A stretch of DNA of 64,000 bases from Mesorhizobium sp. YM1C-6-2 (GCF_003666685.1 NZ_RCIZ01000004.1:124001-188000); one strand, 5' to 3'; shown: positions 35,639 to 45,240, numbered from the stretch's first letter. Program-made: numbers and translations. The notes: a model not told the origin generated them from the letters alone.

Positions 35639-37210
35639 ATGGCGGACGACACCAGCATCTTCATCGGGGCCAGCCGCAAGCCGGATGATAGCTATCAGGA
35701 GCCGGAGCAACTGCTTCTCAAATACGGTAACCGGCATGGATTGGTTACCGGCGCGACCGGCACCGGCAAGACCGTGACGCTGCAGATCCTCGCCGAAGGC
35801 TTCTCCAACCAAGGCGTGCCGGTCTTCTGCGCGGACGTGAAGGGCGACCTTTCCGGCATCGCCATGATGGGCGAGCCCAAGGATTTCCTCACGGCACGAG
35901 CGGAGGCGATCAAGCTCGATCCCTATGAATTCCAAGAATTTCCGGTGATCTTCTGGGATCTGTTCGGCGAGCAGGGACACCCCGTGCGGGCGACCGTCTC
36001 GGAAATGGGACCGCTACTGTTGTCGCGCCTGATGAACCTTTCGGAGGCTCAGGAAGGCATCATGAACATTGCCTTCAAGATCGCCGACGAGGAAGGGCTG
36101 CTCCTGCTGGACATGAAGGATCTGCAGGCGCTGCTCGCCAACATCGCCGGTCGCGCCGACGAGATCAGCGCGCGCTACGGCAACGTCACCAAACCTTCGG
36201 TCGGCGCGATCCAACGCAACCTGCTTGTTCTCGAACAGCAGGGTGGCGCTAATTTCTTCGGCGAGCCGGCATTGAAGATCGCCGACATCATGCGCACCAC
36301 GCGCGACGGGCGCGGCGCGATCAACGTGCTGGCCGCCGACAAGCTGATGATGAATCCGCGGCTCTATTCGACTTTCCTGCTGTGGTTGCTGTCGGAACTG
36401 TTCGAGGTGCTTCCGGAGGTCGGCGATCCGGACAAGCCGAAGCTCGTCTTCTTCTTCGACGAGGCGCATCTTCTTTTCGACGAGGCGCCCAGGGTGCTTG
36501 TCGACCGTGTCGAGCAGGTGGTTCGCCTGATCCGATCCAAGGGCGTCGGCGTCTATTTCGTCACGCAGAACCCGCTCGACGTGCCCGAGACCGTGCTGGC
36601 GCAGCTTGGCAACCGCATCCAGCATGCGTTGCGGGCATACACGCCGCGCGAGCAGAAGGCGGTCAAGACGGCGGCGGACACGTTCCGTCCCAATCCGGAT
36701 TTCGATTGCGCGACCGCGATCACCCAGCTCGGAACCGGCGAGGCATTGGTCTCGACGCTCGAGGCCAAGGGCATACCGTCCATGGTTCAGCGCACGCTGA
36801 TCCGGCCGCCGGCCTCGCGAATTGGCCCGATCACCCCGCAGGAGCGCGCAAAGCTGATGGCCGAAAGCCCTGTCGCCGGCCAATACGAAAAGCCTATCGA
36901 TCGGGAATCGGCTTTCGAGATACTGCAGAAGAAGGCTGCGGACGCACAGAATGCCGAGCAGCGAGCTAGTGACCGTGACCAGCAGGATAGCGGTCGTACA
37001 CGCTGGACGCTGCCCGATTTCGACGGGCCGCAAGGAAGCGGCTCTCGTTCCGGCGATCGCCAGCCGCAACCGCGTCCACGAGCCCCGCGTCCTTCGAACC
37101 GTCAGACGGTCGCCGAGGCTGCCGTCAAATCGGTTGTCCGCTCCATGGGATCCTCGGTCGGCAGGGCGATCGTGCGGGGTATCCTCGGCAGCCTGAAGAA
37201 GGGCTTCTGA
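35639..37210 (+). CDS. HerA-like P-loop ATPase (DUF853)
   Basis: Protein of 523 residues from the HerA/FtsK-like ATPase superfamily. Walker A is GATGTGKT near residue 40, Walker B is [17 protein letters not shown], and an arginine-rich C-terminal tail (about 465-523) contains [20 protein letters not shown]. The ATG at 35639 follows GGAGAGG; a much longer upstream open frame is not supported. DUF853 proteins are widespread; some HerA relatives act in DNA end processing or phage defence with NurA, but no NurA or nuclease gene is adjacent, so this is a solitary ATPase of unknown role. Confidence 0.87.
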   Translation: MADDTSIFIGASRKPDDSYQEPEQLLLKYGNRHGLVTGATGTGKTVTLQILAEGFSNQGVPVFCADVKGDLSGIAMMGEPKDFLTARAEAIKLDPYEFQEFPVIFWDLFGEQGHPVRATVSEMGPLLLSRLMNLSEAQEGIMNIAFKIADEEGLLLLDMKDLQALLANIAGRADEISARYGNVTKPSVGAIQRNLLVLEQQGGANFFGEPALKIADIMRTTRDGRGAINVLAADKLMMNPRLYSTFLLWLLSELFEVLPEVGDPDKPKLVFFFDEAHLLFDEAPRVLVDRVEQVVRLIRSKGVGVYFVTQNPLDVPETVLAQLGNRIQHALRAYTPREQKAVKTAADTFRPNPDFDCATAITQLGTGEALVSTLEAKGIPSMVQRTLIRPPASRIGPITPQERAKLMAESPVAGQYEKPIDRESAFEILQKKAADAQNAEQRASDRDQQDSGRTRWTLPDFDGPQGSGSRSGDRQPQPRPRAPRPSNRQTVAEAAVKSVVRSMGSSVGRAIVRGILGSLKKGF

Positions 37211-37226
37211 CAGGCTGCTCGAACTA

Positions 37227-37955
37227 TCAGGACATGCTGATCCCGCCCGTGACCAGAATGGGAGCGCGGCCAGGTACCCGATCGTAAAGGTCGATGATGT
37301 CCTGGTTCATCAGCCGCACGCAGCCTGACGAAACCGACTTGCCGATCGAATTCCACTCCGGCGAGCCGTGCAGGCGATAGAGCGTGTCCTCTCCGTTCTG
37401 GAAGATGTAGAGGGCGCGCGCGCCGAGCGGGTTGTTGAGGCCGGGCGGCATGCCGCCGTTCTCCGCGCTATATTCCGCGAGTTCTGGCTGCCTGCCGATC
37501 ATCTCCTTCGGTGGTGTCCATTTCGGCCACCTCTGCTTCCACTCCACATTTGCGCGACCGGCCCATTCGAAACCGGCGCGGCCGAGCCCGACGCCGTAGC
37601 GCATCGCCTGTCCATTGCCGAGCACGAGGTAGAGGAAGTGCTGCGACGTATCGACCACGATGGTGCCGGCCGGCTCGCCGGTCGGGTCGGGCACCACCTG
37701 CCTCAGGAATTTCGGATCCATGCGCTCGATCGGCACGGCCGGTATTTCGAAGCCGCCGTCAAAGACCGGGCCGTACATGGTGACGTAGCTGCCATAGCGC
37801 GCTTCGGGGCCTGCCGGAGGCGGGGCCTCCGCATAGGAGGGGCCTGTGCCGGACGTAGCGCAGGCCGAAAGGCCGAGGGAAGCAGCTCCTAGTCCGGCAA
37901 GGTTGAGGAAACCACGGCGCGTGACGAAGCCGGACGTGGAAGAAGGTGATGACAT
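37227..37955 (-). CDS. L,D-transpeptidase (YkuD family), Tat/lipoprotein-type signal
   Basis: Cell-wall enzyme of 242 residues forming 3-3 peptidoglycan cross-links or attaching proteins to peptidoglycan. The N-terminus has a twin-arginine stretch FVTRRGFLNLAGLG followed by LSAC, so it may be a Tat-exported lipoprotein. The YkuD active site is HGSPEWNSIGKSVSSGCVRL, with the catalytic cysteine in SSGCVRLMNQD. The ATG at 37955 fits the signal; the frame is open 40 codons further upstream without a good ribosome site. It is convergent with the HerA-like gene (16 nt apart). Confidence 0.88.
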   Translation of the reverse strand: MSSPSSTSGFVTRRGFLNLAGLGAASLGLSACATSGTGPSYAEAPPPAGPEARYGSYVTMYGPVFDGGFEIPAVPIERMDPKFLRQVVPDPTGEPAGTIVVDTSQHFLYLVLGNGQAMRYGVGLGRAGFEWAGRANVEWKQRWPKWTPPKEMIGRQPELAEYSAENGGMPPGLNNPLGARALYIFQNGEDTLYRLHGSPEWNSIGKSVSSGCVRLMNQDIIDLYDRVPGRAPILVTGGISMS

Positions 37956-38224
37956 CTTTGTTTTCTTGCTCTTTTTGACTGACGCGACGGCTTTTCCGGC
38001 CAGATCCGGTTCCCGATAAGCGACCAGGGCGATAGAGGTTCCAAATCGGGCTTCAGCTTGGGCAAAGAAAGGCAAAGCTGTGATCGTCCGCGTTTGTGGC
38101 TTTTTGGCAACGCAAGGTCTGACCGGGCGGCCCGTTTGCCCGGGCTGGCCTTAACGATTCATGCTGAATCCCGTTGACGCCGGGTGAGAAAACAATGACA
38201 TAACCGCCTCTGCGGCATGAACAT

Positions 38225-39115
38225 ATGGATGCTCCGATGACCTTGGCTACTCCGGCGCAGACGACGACTTGGACCTATGCAGAAGGCGATTGGTACGAAG
38301 GCAACGTCCCGCTGATCGGCCCGCGCAGCCACGTCATGTGGCTTGCGTCCAGCGTATTCGACGGCGCCAGATGGTTCGAAGGCGTGGCGCCCGATCTCGA
38401 CCTTCATGCGAAACGGCTGAATTCGTCGGCAATCGCACTCGGGCTGAAGCCGACGATGACGGAGGAGGAGATCATCGGCCTCACATGGGAGGGGCTGAAG
38501 AGATTCGACGGCAACACGGCTGTTTACATCAGACCCATGTATTGGGCCGAGCATGGCGGCTATATGGGCGTGCCGCCCGATCCTGCGTCGACGCGCTTCT
38601 GCCTCTGCCTCTATGAATCGCCGATGATCTCGCCCGAAGGTTTTTCGATCACGGTGTCGCCGTTCCGCCGGCCGACCATCGAGACCATGCCGACCGATTC
38701 CAAGGCGGGCTGCCTCTATCCGAACAATGGCAGGGCCATTCTCGAGGCCAAGATGCGCGGCTTCGACAACGCGCTCGTGCTCGACATGCTGGGCAATGTG
38801 GCCGAGACGGGTTCCTCCAACATTTTCCTGGTCAAGGACGGACACGTGATGACGCCGGCTCCGAATGGAACGTTTCTTTCCGGCATCACCCGCGCGCGCA
38901 CCATATCGCTGCTCGCCGATTATGGCTTCCAGACCTCGGAAAGGACGCTTTGCGTGCGCGATTTCCGGGAGGCGGATGAAATCTTCTCGACCGGTAACCA
39001 TTCCAAGATCATCCCGGTGACGCGCATCGAGGACCGCCATCTGCAGCCGGGCCCGGTGGCCAAGAAGGCGCGCGAGCTTTATTGGGAGTGGGCTCATTCG
39101 ACGCCTGCGGCCTAG
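38225..39115 (+). CDS. Branched-chain amino acid aminotransferase (class IV)
   Basis: Pyridoxal-phosphate class IV aminotransferase of 296 residues. It shows the fold-type IV pattern: WYEGNVPLIGPRSHVMWLAS, VFDGARWFEGVAPDLDLHAK, the PLP lysine in DSKAGCLYPNNGRAILEAK and the GNVAETGSSNIFLVKDG loop that binds the cofactor phosphate, followed by TPAPNGTFLSGITR. It transfers amino groups between glutamate and branched-chain keto acids, or possibly another related amino acid. An internal ATG at 38237 is an alternative start. The gap of 269 nt upstream to the transpeptidase gene shows no other gene. Confidence 0.87.
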   Translation: MDAPMTLATPAQTTTWTYAEGDWYEGNVPLIGPRSHVMWLASSVFDGARWFEGVAPDLDLHAKRLNSSAIALGLKPTMTEEEIIGLTWEGLKRFDGNTAVYIRPMYWAEHGGYMGVPPDPASTRFCLCLYESPMISPEGFSITVSPFRRPTIETMPTDSKAGCLYPNNGRAILEAKMRGFDNALVLDMLGNVAETGSSNIFLVKDGHVMTPAPNGTFLSGITRARTISLLADYGFQTSERTLCVRDFREADEIFSTGNHSKIIPVTRIEDRHLQPGPVAKKARELYWEWAHSTPAA

Positions 39116-39211
39116 CGCCCTAGATTGAAGCATTCCGGGGAAGTTGAACCGGCCGTTCTCGCGAACCATCCGGCACGGATGCCGGGGTATTATCAAAGAA
39201 GGAGTATGACC

Positions 39212-39814
39212 ATGGCTTTTGAATTGCCCGCGTTGCCCTACGACTACGAGGCGTTGCAGCCCTACATGTCGAAGGAGACGCTTGAATACCATCACGACAA
39301 GCATCACAAAGCCTATGTCGACAACGGCAACAAGCTTGCGGCCGAAGCCGGCATGGACGGGCTTTCGGTCGAAGAGGTCGTGAAGAAGTCCTTCGGCTCC
39401 AATCCGGGTCTCTTCAACAACGCCGCGCAGCACTACAACCACATCCATTTCTGGAAGTGGATGAAGAAGGGCGGCGGCGGCAACAAGCTGCCGGGCGCGC
39501 TGCAGAAGGCGGTCGACAGCGATCTCGGCGGCTACGACAAGTTCAAGGCCGATTTCGTGGCGGCCGGAACCACGCAATTCGGATCGGGCTGGGCCTGGGT
39601 CTCGGTGAAGGACGGCAAGCTCGCCATCTCCAAGACACCGAACGGCGAGAATCCGCTGGTCCACGGCGCCAAGCCGATCCTCGGCGTCGACGTGTGGGAA
39701 CATTCCTATTACATCGACTACCGCAACGCGCGGCCGAAATATCTCGAGGCCTTCGTCGACAGCCTGATCAACTGGGATTACGTGCTGGAGATGTACGAGG
39801 CAGCCAAGGGCTGA
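39212..39814 (+). CDS. Superoxide dismutase (Fe/Mn)
   Basis: Converts superoxide to peroxide and oxygen. The 200-residue protein has the metal ligands and signatures: YHHDKHHKAYVDNGN near 26-40, AAQHYNHIHFWKWM with the second histidine, and DVWEHSYYIDYRNARPKYL with the aspartate and third histidine near 160. QFGSGWAWV contains the residue pattern shared by Fe and Mn forms. The ATG at 39212 is chosen because AAGGAG lies 7 nt away, while the ATG at 39206 is too close. A strong terminator follows immediately. Confidence 0.95.
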   Translation: MAFELPALPYDYEALQPYMSKETLEYHHDKHHKAYVDNGNKLAAEAGMDGLSVEEVVKKSFGSNPGLFNNAAQHYNHIHFWKWMKKGGGGNKLPGALQKAVDSDLGGYDKFKADFVAAGTTQFGSGWAWVSVKDGKLAISKTPNGENPLVHGAKPILGVDVWEHSYYIDYRNARPKYLEAFVDSLINWDYVLEMYEAAKG

Positions 39815-39820
39815 TCTCGA

Positions 39821-39848
39821 AAAGCCCCGGTTCGCCGGGGCTTTTTTC
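39821..39848 (+). terminator. Rho-independent terminator of the superoxide dismutase gene
   Basis: AAAGCCCCGG, a TTCG tetraloop and CCGGGGCTTTTTT form a seven- to ten-pair GC-rich hairpin with a run of six T residues. It lies 7 nt after the superoxide dismutase stop codon. This is the clearest intrinsic terminator in the window. Confidence 0.93.
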
Positions 39849-39953
39849 TGCCCGATAGCAGGTGATCACGCAACCGTGAAGAGCAGTTTGGCTTTTTCCG
39901 CGCCGCGTTTTCGTTAGCGTCTTGCGACATGACACGCCCATCCGGAGGGATTG

Positions 39954-40394
39954 ATGAGAAAGCTTGTATTCGCCATCTCAGCCTTGGCGCTGGTGACATC
40001 GGCCGCGTTCGCCGATCCGATCGCTGATCGACAAGCCTTGATGAAGGCCAACGGCAAGGCGATGAAAGAACTGACCGGCATCGTGAAAGGCGAGGCTGCC
40101 TTCGATGCGGCCATCGTGCTGGCTGCCCTGAACAGGCTTAGCGAGGACGCCGGAAAGATGGACCCGGCAACGCTCTGGCCGGCGGGCAGCGAGACAGGTG
40201 GCGACACGACGTCAGCGCCGAAGATCTGGGAAGATCCCGCCGGTTTCCAGGCGGCGATCGACAAGTTCAAGTCGGATGCGGATGCGGCGGTTGCTGCGGC
40301 CCCGGCGGATGTCGACGGTCTCAAGGCCCAGATGGGTGTGGTCGGGTCCAATTGCGGTGGCTGCCACGAGACTTTCCGCATCAAGAAAGGCTGA
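39954..40394 (+). CDS. Cytochrome c, class II (c-556/c' type)
   Basis: Periplasmic haem protein of 146 residues with a Sec signal (KLVFAISALALVTSAAFA, cleavage before DPI). The single haem motif CGGCH lies at the C-terminus (GSNCGGCHETFRIKK), the class II arrangement in a four-helix bundle. The ATG at 39954 follows GGAGGG; a TTG one codon earlier is possible. It lies 39 nt upstream of a dihaem cytochrome gene, so the two probably pass electrons to each other or to an unidentified dehydrogenase. Confidence 0.9.
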   Translation: MRKLVFAISALALVTSAAFADPIADRQALMKANGKAMKELTGIVKGEAAFDAAIVLAALNRLSEDAGKMDPATLWPAGSETGGDTTSAPKIWEDPAGFQAAIDKFKSDADAAVAAAPADVDGLKAQMGVVGSNCGGCHETFRIKKG

Positions 40395-40433
40395 CCGCTG
40401 AGCCTTTGGCGAAAGCTGATTGGTTCCGCGCTG

Positions 40434-41348
40434 GTGCTTGGCGGCATCGGCGCGGTCGCTTTTCTGTTTTTGACGGAGCCGGAAAAGCTCGATGCCGCGA
40501 CTCTTGCAGAACTCGGCACTGGCGACGCGGCGCGCGGCGAGCGGATATTCTGGGCGGGCGGCTGTACCTCCTGCCACGCGCCTCCGAAGTCCGAAGGGGA
40601 AGCGCGGCTTGAACTTGCCGGCGGGCTGCAACTGAATACGCCGTTCGGCATCTTCGTGACGCCGAATGTTTCTCCCGATCCGCAGGACGGCATAGGCAAC
40701 TGGTCGGTGGAGGATTTCGCGAACGCGATGATGCGTGGGGTAGCACCCGACGGCAGCCACCTCTACCCATCTTTCCCCTACGCGTCCTACGCGCGGATGA
40801 AGCCGGCCGACATAGCCGATCTCTACGCCTTCATGAGGACGCTGCCTCCGGTTGCGGGCAAGGCGGCGGATCACAGCCTGTCGTTTCCCTTCAGCATCCG
40901 CCGTGGCATTGGTCTGTGGAAGCTCCTCTATCTCAGCGACGAACCGGTGATCGCGCTTGCTTCCGATGCGCCGGAAGACGTCAGGCTGGGCCGCTATCTG
41001 GTCGAAGGCCCAGGCCATTGCGGTGAATGCCATACGCCGCGGAATTTTGCCGGGGGCACCGACAAGGCGCGCTGGTTGTCCGGAGCGGTCGCAGCGGAGG
41101 GCGACGGCGTCGTGCCGAATATCACCTCAGGGGATGGCGGCATCGGCGATTGGTCGGAGAGTGACATAGCCAGCTACCTGGAAACCGGCTTCACCCCCGA
41201 ATTTGATTCGGTGGGCGGTTCAATGGTCGAGGTCCAGCGCAATCTGGCGCGGCTCCAACCGGCTGACCGGGAGGCGATCGCCGCCTATCTGAAAAGCGTC
41301 CCGCCGCACCCGAATGGCTATCCGGCCCGCACCCAGCCGTCCGGCTGA
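40434..41348 (+). CDS. Membrane-anchored dihaem c-type cytochrome
   Basis: Cytochrome c protein of at least 304 residues with two haem motifs, CTSCH at about 44-48 (GGCTSCHAPP) and CGECH at about 198-202 (GHCGECHTPR). FVTPNVSPDPQDGIGNWSVE and WSESDIASYLETG are typical of cytochrome subunits of dehydrogenases. The GTG at 40434 falls inside an apparent N-terminal membrane anchor; the frame is open from 40395, and a CTG at 40398 would add SLWRKLIGSALV, giving a positively charged start. The true start is therefore uncertain, and may be a rare CTG. Confidence 0.85.
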   Translation: MLGGIGAVAFLFLTEPEKLDAATLAELGTGDAARGERIFWAGGCTSCHAPPKSEGEARLELAGGLQLNTPFGIFVTPNVSPDPQDGIGNWSVEDFANAMMRGVAPDGSHLYPSFPYASYARMKPADIADLYAFMRTLPPVAGKAADHSLSFPFSIRRGIGLWKLLYLSDEPVIALASDAPEDVRLGRYLVEGPGHCGECHTPRNFAGGTDKARWLSGAVAAEGDGVVPNITSGDGGIGDWSESDIASYLETGFTPEFDSVGGSMVEVQRNLARLQPADREAIAAYLKSVPPHPNGYPARTQPSG

Positions 41349-41354
41349 GACGCC

Positions 41355-41738
41355 TCAGCGATCACCGAGGAACTCAAAGCCGTCCTCGAAGAAGATGTTG
41401 TAATCGCAGGTGAGTTCTTCGCCGGCCGCGATGTCGCGGAGCGCAACCGCCTCGTTCTCCGAGAGGAAACCGAAATTCGGCTCCTCCGCATGGTTCATGT
41501 AGCGTGCGTCGTCGGCCTCGAAGACGATGAAGCGTGGGTCGCTGCGGCGTGGATAGCAATATCGGTCGAGATAGTTCTTCACCGGGCCAGCCATGCTTTC
41601 GTAAACGCCGACTTCGATCAGCCGGTCGAAACGTTCGTCGAGCCGCCAGACCAAGGCGCCTTTCGATATCGCGTGCTTGGCGAAGACACCCATGCCCTGG
41701 ATCCGCGATTTGTCGAGATAGGTGTCAACGAGGAGCAT
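41355..41738 (-). CDS. SET domain-containing protein
   Basis: Small protein of 127 residues that is almost entirely a SET fold: DKSRIQGMGVFAKHAISKGA at the start, the cofactor-site ARYMNHAEEPN (NH motif, about 80-90), and ELTCDYNIFFEDG near the C-terminus. SET proteins are lysine methyltransferases in eukaryotes, and bacterial members may methylate ribosomal or other proteins, or be inactive. Here the NHxxxPN and DY elements are present, so activity is possible. Convergent with the dihaem cytochrome gene; its 67-nt upstream gap runs to the oligopeptidase stop. Confidence 0.85.
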   Translation of the reverse strand: MLLVDTYLDKSRIQGMGVFAKHAISKGALVWRLDERFDRLIEVGVYESMAGPVKNYLDRYCYPRRSDPRFIVFEADDARYMNHAEEPNFGFLSENEAVALRDIAAGEELTCDYNIFFEDGFEFLGDR

Positions 41739-41805
41739 CGATGAGATTCCAGGGAGAGGACGACAATTGCTGCTCTGGCGGATGGCCGAGGTTGGGAAGG
41801 CGACG

Positions 41806-43923
41806 TCAGGTGAGTTTGTCGCCGTCCATTTTGCCCGCGACCTTCAGGGCGAAGGCATAGACATATGCGATCTCCTCCAGCCGTGAGAAGCGGCCGGATG
41901 CGCCGGCATGGCCTGAATCCATGTGGATCTTGAAAAGCGCCGGATTGCCGCTCGCGGTATGCGCGCGCAGCCGCGCGATCCATTTCGCCGGTTCCCAGTA
42001 GGTGACGCGCGGATCGGTGAGACCGGCGACCGCGAGGATCGGCGGATAGTCGAGCGCCGCCACATTGTCGTAGGGCGAGTATGCGGCGATCGTCTGGTAG
42101 TCTTTCTCCGAAGCGATGGGATTGCCCCATTCCGGCCATTCCGGAGGCGTGAGCGGCAGCGTGTCGTCGAGCATCGTTGTCAGCACGTCGACGAACGGCA
42201 CTTCCGCGATGATCCCGCCGAAAGCCTCAGGCGCCATGTTGGCGATCGCACCCATCAGCATGCCGCCGGCCGAACCGCCTTGCGCGACGATGCGGTGGTG
42301 GGAGGTATAGCCATGCGAGACAAGGTGTCCCGCGACCGCGATGAAATCCAGGAAAGTGTTTTTCTTCTTTTCCCGCTTGCCGTCCTCGTACCAGGAAAAG
42401 CCCTTGTCCTTGCCGCCGCGCGTATGGGCTATCGCATAGACGAAACCGCGATCGGCGAGCGACAGGATGTTGGTGTTGAAGCCAGCAGGGATCGTGATTC
42501 CGTAGGAGCCGTAGCCATAGAGAAGCATCGGCGCCGAGCCGTCGAGCGGCGTGTCGCGATGATAGATCAGCGACACCGGCACGAGTTCGCCGTCGTGCGA
42601 AGGTGCCATCAGTCGGCGGGTTACATAATGGTCGGGATCATGGCCCGACGGGACTTCCTGCGTCTTCAGCAGTACTCGTGCGCGTGTGCGCATGTCGTAG
42701 TCGAAGACCTGCGCCGGCGTCGTCATCGAGGAGTAGGAGAAGCGCATGACGTCGGTGTCGTATTCATAGGCGCCGAGCAGACTGAGCGAATAGGCTTCCT
42801 CATCGAACGAGATGCTGTGCTCGGAGCCGGTCGCGCGGTCGCGTATGACGATGCGCGGCAGTCCGTCCTTGCGCTCCAGGCGTACGAGGAAGTCCTTGAA
42901 GGCAAGGAGCGCGAGGATCAGCCGGCCAGGTTCGTGGGGGACGAGTTCCTTCCAGTTGGGGCGCGTCGGATCGGAGACCGGCGCCGTCATGATCTTGAAG
43001 TCCTTGGCACCGTCGGCGTTGGTCAGGATGAAGAAGACGTCACCGCCTTCCTCGAGGTCGTACTGCAGTCCGGTTTCCCGAGCCGCCACCAGCTTCGGCT
43101 CCGCCGTCGGATCGTCGGTGTGGAGCAGCCTGAACTCCGAGGTTTCGTGATCGTTGATCGAGACGAATATCCAGTCGTTGTTGCGCGAGCCGCCGACATC
43201 CATGAAGAAACCGGGATCGGTTTCCTCGTAGACCAGCCTGTCCTGCGCGTTGTCTGTCCCGAGTGCATGGAAGAACAGCTTGGACGGGCGGTGGTTTTCG
43301 TCGACGCGCGTGTAGAGGAAGCCGTCATTGGCCGCGTTCCAGACACCGCCGCCGCTGGTGTCAGACACATCGTCGTCTAGGTCCTTGCCGGTCGCTATGT
43401 CGCGTACGCGCAGGCTGAAGAATTCCGAGCCCTTGTCGTCGAAGGCCCATAGGAGGCGGCGGTGATCGCTCGAATGATCGCTGCTGCCGATGCGAAAATA
43501 CGCCTTGCCATCGGCCTCGGCGTCTCCGTCGAGGATGATCTGCTCGGCGCCGCCCTCGCGCGGCATGCGGAAGAAACGCGGCTGCTCTCCGCCCTTCTTG
43601 TAGGAGGAACCGTAGGCAAACGGGCCGTCCTTCATGGGGACGGAGGAATCGTCTTCCTTGATGCGCCCCTTCATCTCTTCGAACAGCCGCTTCCTGAGGT
43701 CGGCCGCGTCGGCCAGCATCGCGACCTGGTAGGCGTTTTCTGTCTCGAGATGGGCACGGATGGCGGGGTCGAGAGCCGACGGATCCTTGAACACCTCCTG
43801 CCAGTTGCCGGCGCGCAGCCAAGCGAATTCGTCGATGCGGGTGACGCCATGGCGCGTATCTTCGACGGGACGCTCCTCGGTCTTGGGCGCATCGATGGCT
43901 GGGAATACAGGTTTTTGGGTCAT
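41806..43923 (-). CDS. ptrB: Oligopeptidase B / prolyl oligopeptidase family serine peptidase
   Basis: Cytoplasmic serine peptidase of 705 residues cutting small peptides after basic residues. The N-terminal beta-propeller spans about 70-420; the alpha/beta hydrolase domain follows. The nucleophile is in GGSAGGMLMGAIANM, and the charge relay acids and histidine are expected in LAVAGLTDPRVTYWEPAKW and HMDSGHAGASGR. YGYGSYGITIPAGFN and RGGKDKGFSWYEDGK are typical of oligopeptidase B. It stands alone, divergent from a small secreted protein gene. Confidence 0.92.
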   Translation of the reverse strand: MTQKPVFPAIDAPKTEERPVEDTRHGVTRIDEFAWLRAGNWQEVFKDPSALDPAIRAHLETENAYQVAMLADAADLRKRLFEEMKGRIKEDDSSVPMKDGPFAYGSSYKKGGEQPRFFRMPREGGAEQIILDGDAEADGKAYFRIGSSDHSSDHRRLLWAFDDKGSEFFSLRVRDIATGKDLDDDVSDTSGGGVWNAANDGFLYTRVDENHRPSKLFFHALGTDNAQDRLVYEETDPGFFMDVGGSRNNDWIFVSINDHETSEFRLLHTDDPTAEPKLVAARETGLQYDLEEGGDVFFILTNADGAKDFKIMTAPVSDPTRPNWKELVPHEPGRLILALLAFKDFLVRLERKDGLPRIVIRDRATGSEHSISFDEEAYSLSLLGAYEYDTDVMRFSYSSMTTPAQVFDYDMRTRARVLLKTQEVPSGHDPDHYVTRRLMAPSHDGELVPVSLIYHRDTPLDGSAPMLLYGYGSYGITIPAGFNTNILSLADRGFVYAIAHTRGGKDKGFSWYEDGKREKKKNTFLDFIAVAGHLVSHGYTSHHRIVAQGGSAGGMLMGAIANMAPEAFGGIIAEVPFVDVLTTMLDDTLPLTPPEWPEWGNPIASEKDYQTIAAYSPYDNVAALDYPPILAVAGLTDPRVTYWEPAKWIARLRAHTASGNPALFKIHMDSGHAGASGRFSRLEEIAYVYAFALKVAGKMDGDKLT

Positions 43924-44038
43924 TGCGTCTCGCTGACGAAAATTCTTGAATGCCGAATGAACACGCCGATCAGGGCCGGTTCAAGGGTGGATATCTAGGT
44001 TCAGCGCATATCAATCGGGAGACTCCAAGGAGGATTTG

Positions 44039-44404
44039 ATGATTTCCCGTTTCGGAACCGCGTCTATACTGGCCGCCGCCGCGATCGGCCTTGCCACGAT
44101 CCAGGCCTCCGCCGCAACCTTTGCCGCCTGGCAGATAACGAACGTGCCCTTCGGCGATACGCTCAATGTGCGCAAATATCCTGCCAGTAACTCGCAGAAA
44201 CAGGCAGCATATCCGAACGGCACGGTGCTGCAGATGACCGGAAAATGCACCGGCGGCGTCAATCTGTTCGATATTTCCGGTCATCCCGAATGGAAGCAGG
44301 AACAACTGGTTCGCTATCGCTGGTGCCAGATCTGGCATGACCCTGCCCAGAACGGCAATTTCGTCACCGGCTGGGTCTATGGCCGGTATATTACGCCGCA
44401 TTGA
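44039..44404 (+). CDS. Small secreted SH3-like protein
   Basis: Protein of 121 residues with a signal peptide (ISRFGTASILAAAAIGLATI, cleavage after ASA). The mature part AAWQITNVPFGDTLNVRKYP, followed by LVRYRWCQIWHDPAQNGN and FVTGWVYGRYI, resembles bacterial SH3 domains that bind peptidoglycan or envelope components. Two cysteines (GKCTGG and RWCQIW) could pair. The ATG at 44039 is preferred over a TTG one codon earlier because AAGGAGG is better spaced. Function is unknown beyond an envelope location. Confidence 0.72.
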   Translation: MISRFGTASILAAAAIGLATIQASAATFAAWQITNVPFGDTLNVRKYPASNSQKQAAYPNGTVLQMTGKCTGGVNLFDISGHPEWKQEQLVRYRWCQIWHDPAQNGNFVTGWVYGRYITPH

Positions 44405-44769
44405 GCCTTAGCGGTTCCAGGTCTTCCAACGAAACGCGCCAGCTTAGACTGCTTCGAACGGGCGGTGGCTTGACGTCGCCTGATGGTGATCTACATAGAC
44501 TTCGCTCGAATTGACGTAACGTAAGGGCGAACGCATACGTAAGAAAGGCCTAAAGAGTTTCAGTAAGGAGCTCAAAATAGCAGCGATATACAGAAAAAGT
44601 GGTATTCGTGCCGTAATACTGATCAAATATCCAATTGACTTGGACTTTCACGCGTTTCATAACGACACGCGACGCGAATCATGGGCTTAGCCTGTGCAAA
44701 ATCGCGCACAGCCCCGCTCTAGACTAAAAGGGGCAAACAAACAGAACTTTATGTTGGGGCCTGAAGAAT
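44405..44769. other. AT-rich intergenic region upstream of mucR (365 nt)
   Basis: No gene was found here. The stretch is clearly more AT-rich than its surroundings and repeats the hexamer ACGTAA (GACGTAACGTAAGGG and ATACGTAAG around 44512-44542). MucR proteins bind AT-rich DNA, often in their own promoters, so this is a plausible autoregulatory region. It probably holds the mucR promoter and a long leader, but a precise -35/-10 pair could not be fixed with confidence. Confidence 0.5.
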
Positions 44770-45207
44770 ATGGAAATCGCCGAGCAGCCTACCAGAAATA
44801 GTGAAATGCTGATCGAGCTGACCGCGGATGTGGTGGCAGCCTATGTCAGCAACAATCCGGTGCCCGCTGGAGAGCTTCCGAACCTGATCGCTGATGTCCA
44901 CGCGGCGCTCGGCCGGGTTGGTGGCGGGACCGAGGCGCCGCCGGCCGACAAGCAGAAGCCGGCTGTCAATCCCAAGCGTTCGGTGCATGACGACTATATT
45001 GTCTGTCTCGAGGACGGAAAGAAGTTCAAGTCTCTGAAGCGTCACCTGATGACCCACTACGGCCTGACGCCGGACCAGTACCGCGAAAAGTGGAACCTGG
45101 ATCCGAGCTACCCGATGGTGGCTCCGAACTATGCAGCGGCCCGTTCGCAGCTCGCAAAGAAGATGGGCCTCGGCCGCAAGCGCAAGACCGGCAGAGGCGG
45201 AAAGTGA
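44770..45207 (+). CDS. mucR: MucR family transcriptional regulator (Ros-type zinc finger)
   Basis: Global regulator of exopolysaccharide, motility and symbiosis or virulence genes in rhizobia and relatives. The 145-residue protein has the N-terminal helix that drives higher-order assembly ([20 protein letters not shown]) and a C-terminal zinc-finger domain with [20 protein letters not shown], the [13 protein letters not shown] histidine region and a final [10 protein letters not shown]. One cysteine and two histidines are present in typical Ros-like placement. A terminator hairpin follows. The long AT-rich upstream region suits MucR autoregulation. Confidence 0.93.
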   Translation: MEIAEQPTRNSEMLIELTADVVAAYVSNNPVPAGELPNLIADVHAALGRVGGGTEAPPADKQKPAVNPKRSVHDDYIVCLEDGKKFKSLKRHLMTHYGLTPDQYREKWNLDPSYPMVAPNYAAARSQLAKKMGLGRKRKTGRGGK

Positions 45208-45240
45208 TTTTGGCTCCGTCTCGTTGGTGCGAGACAAGAT

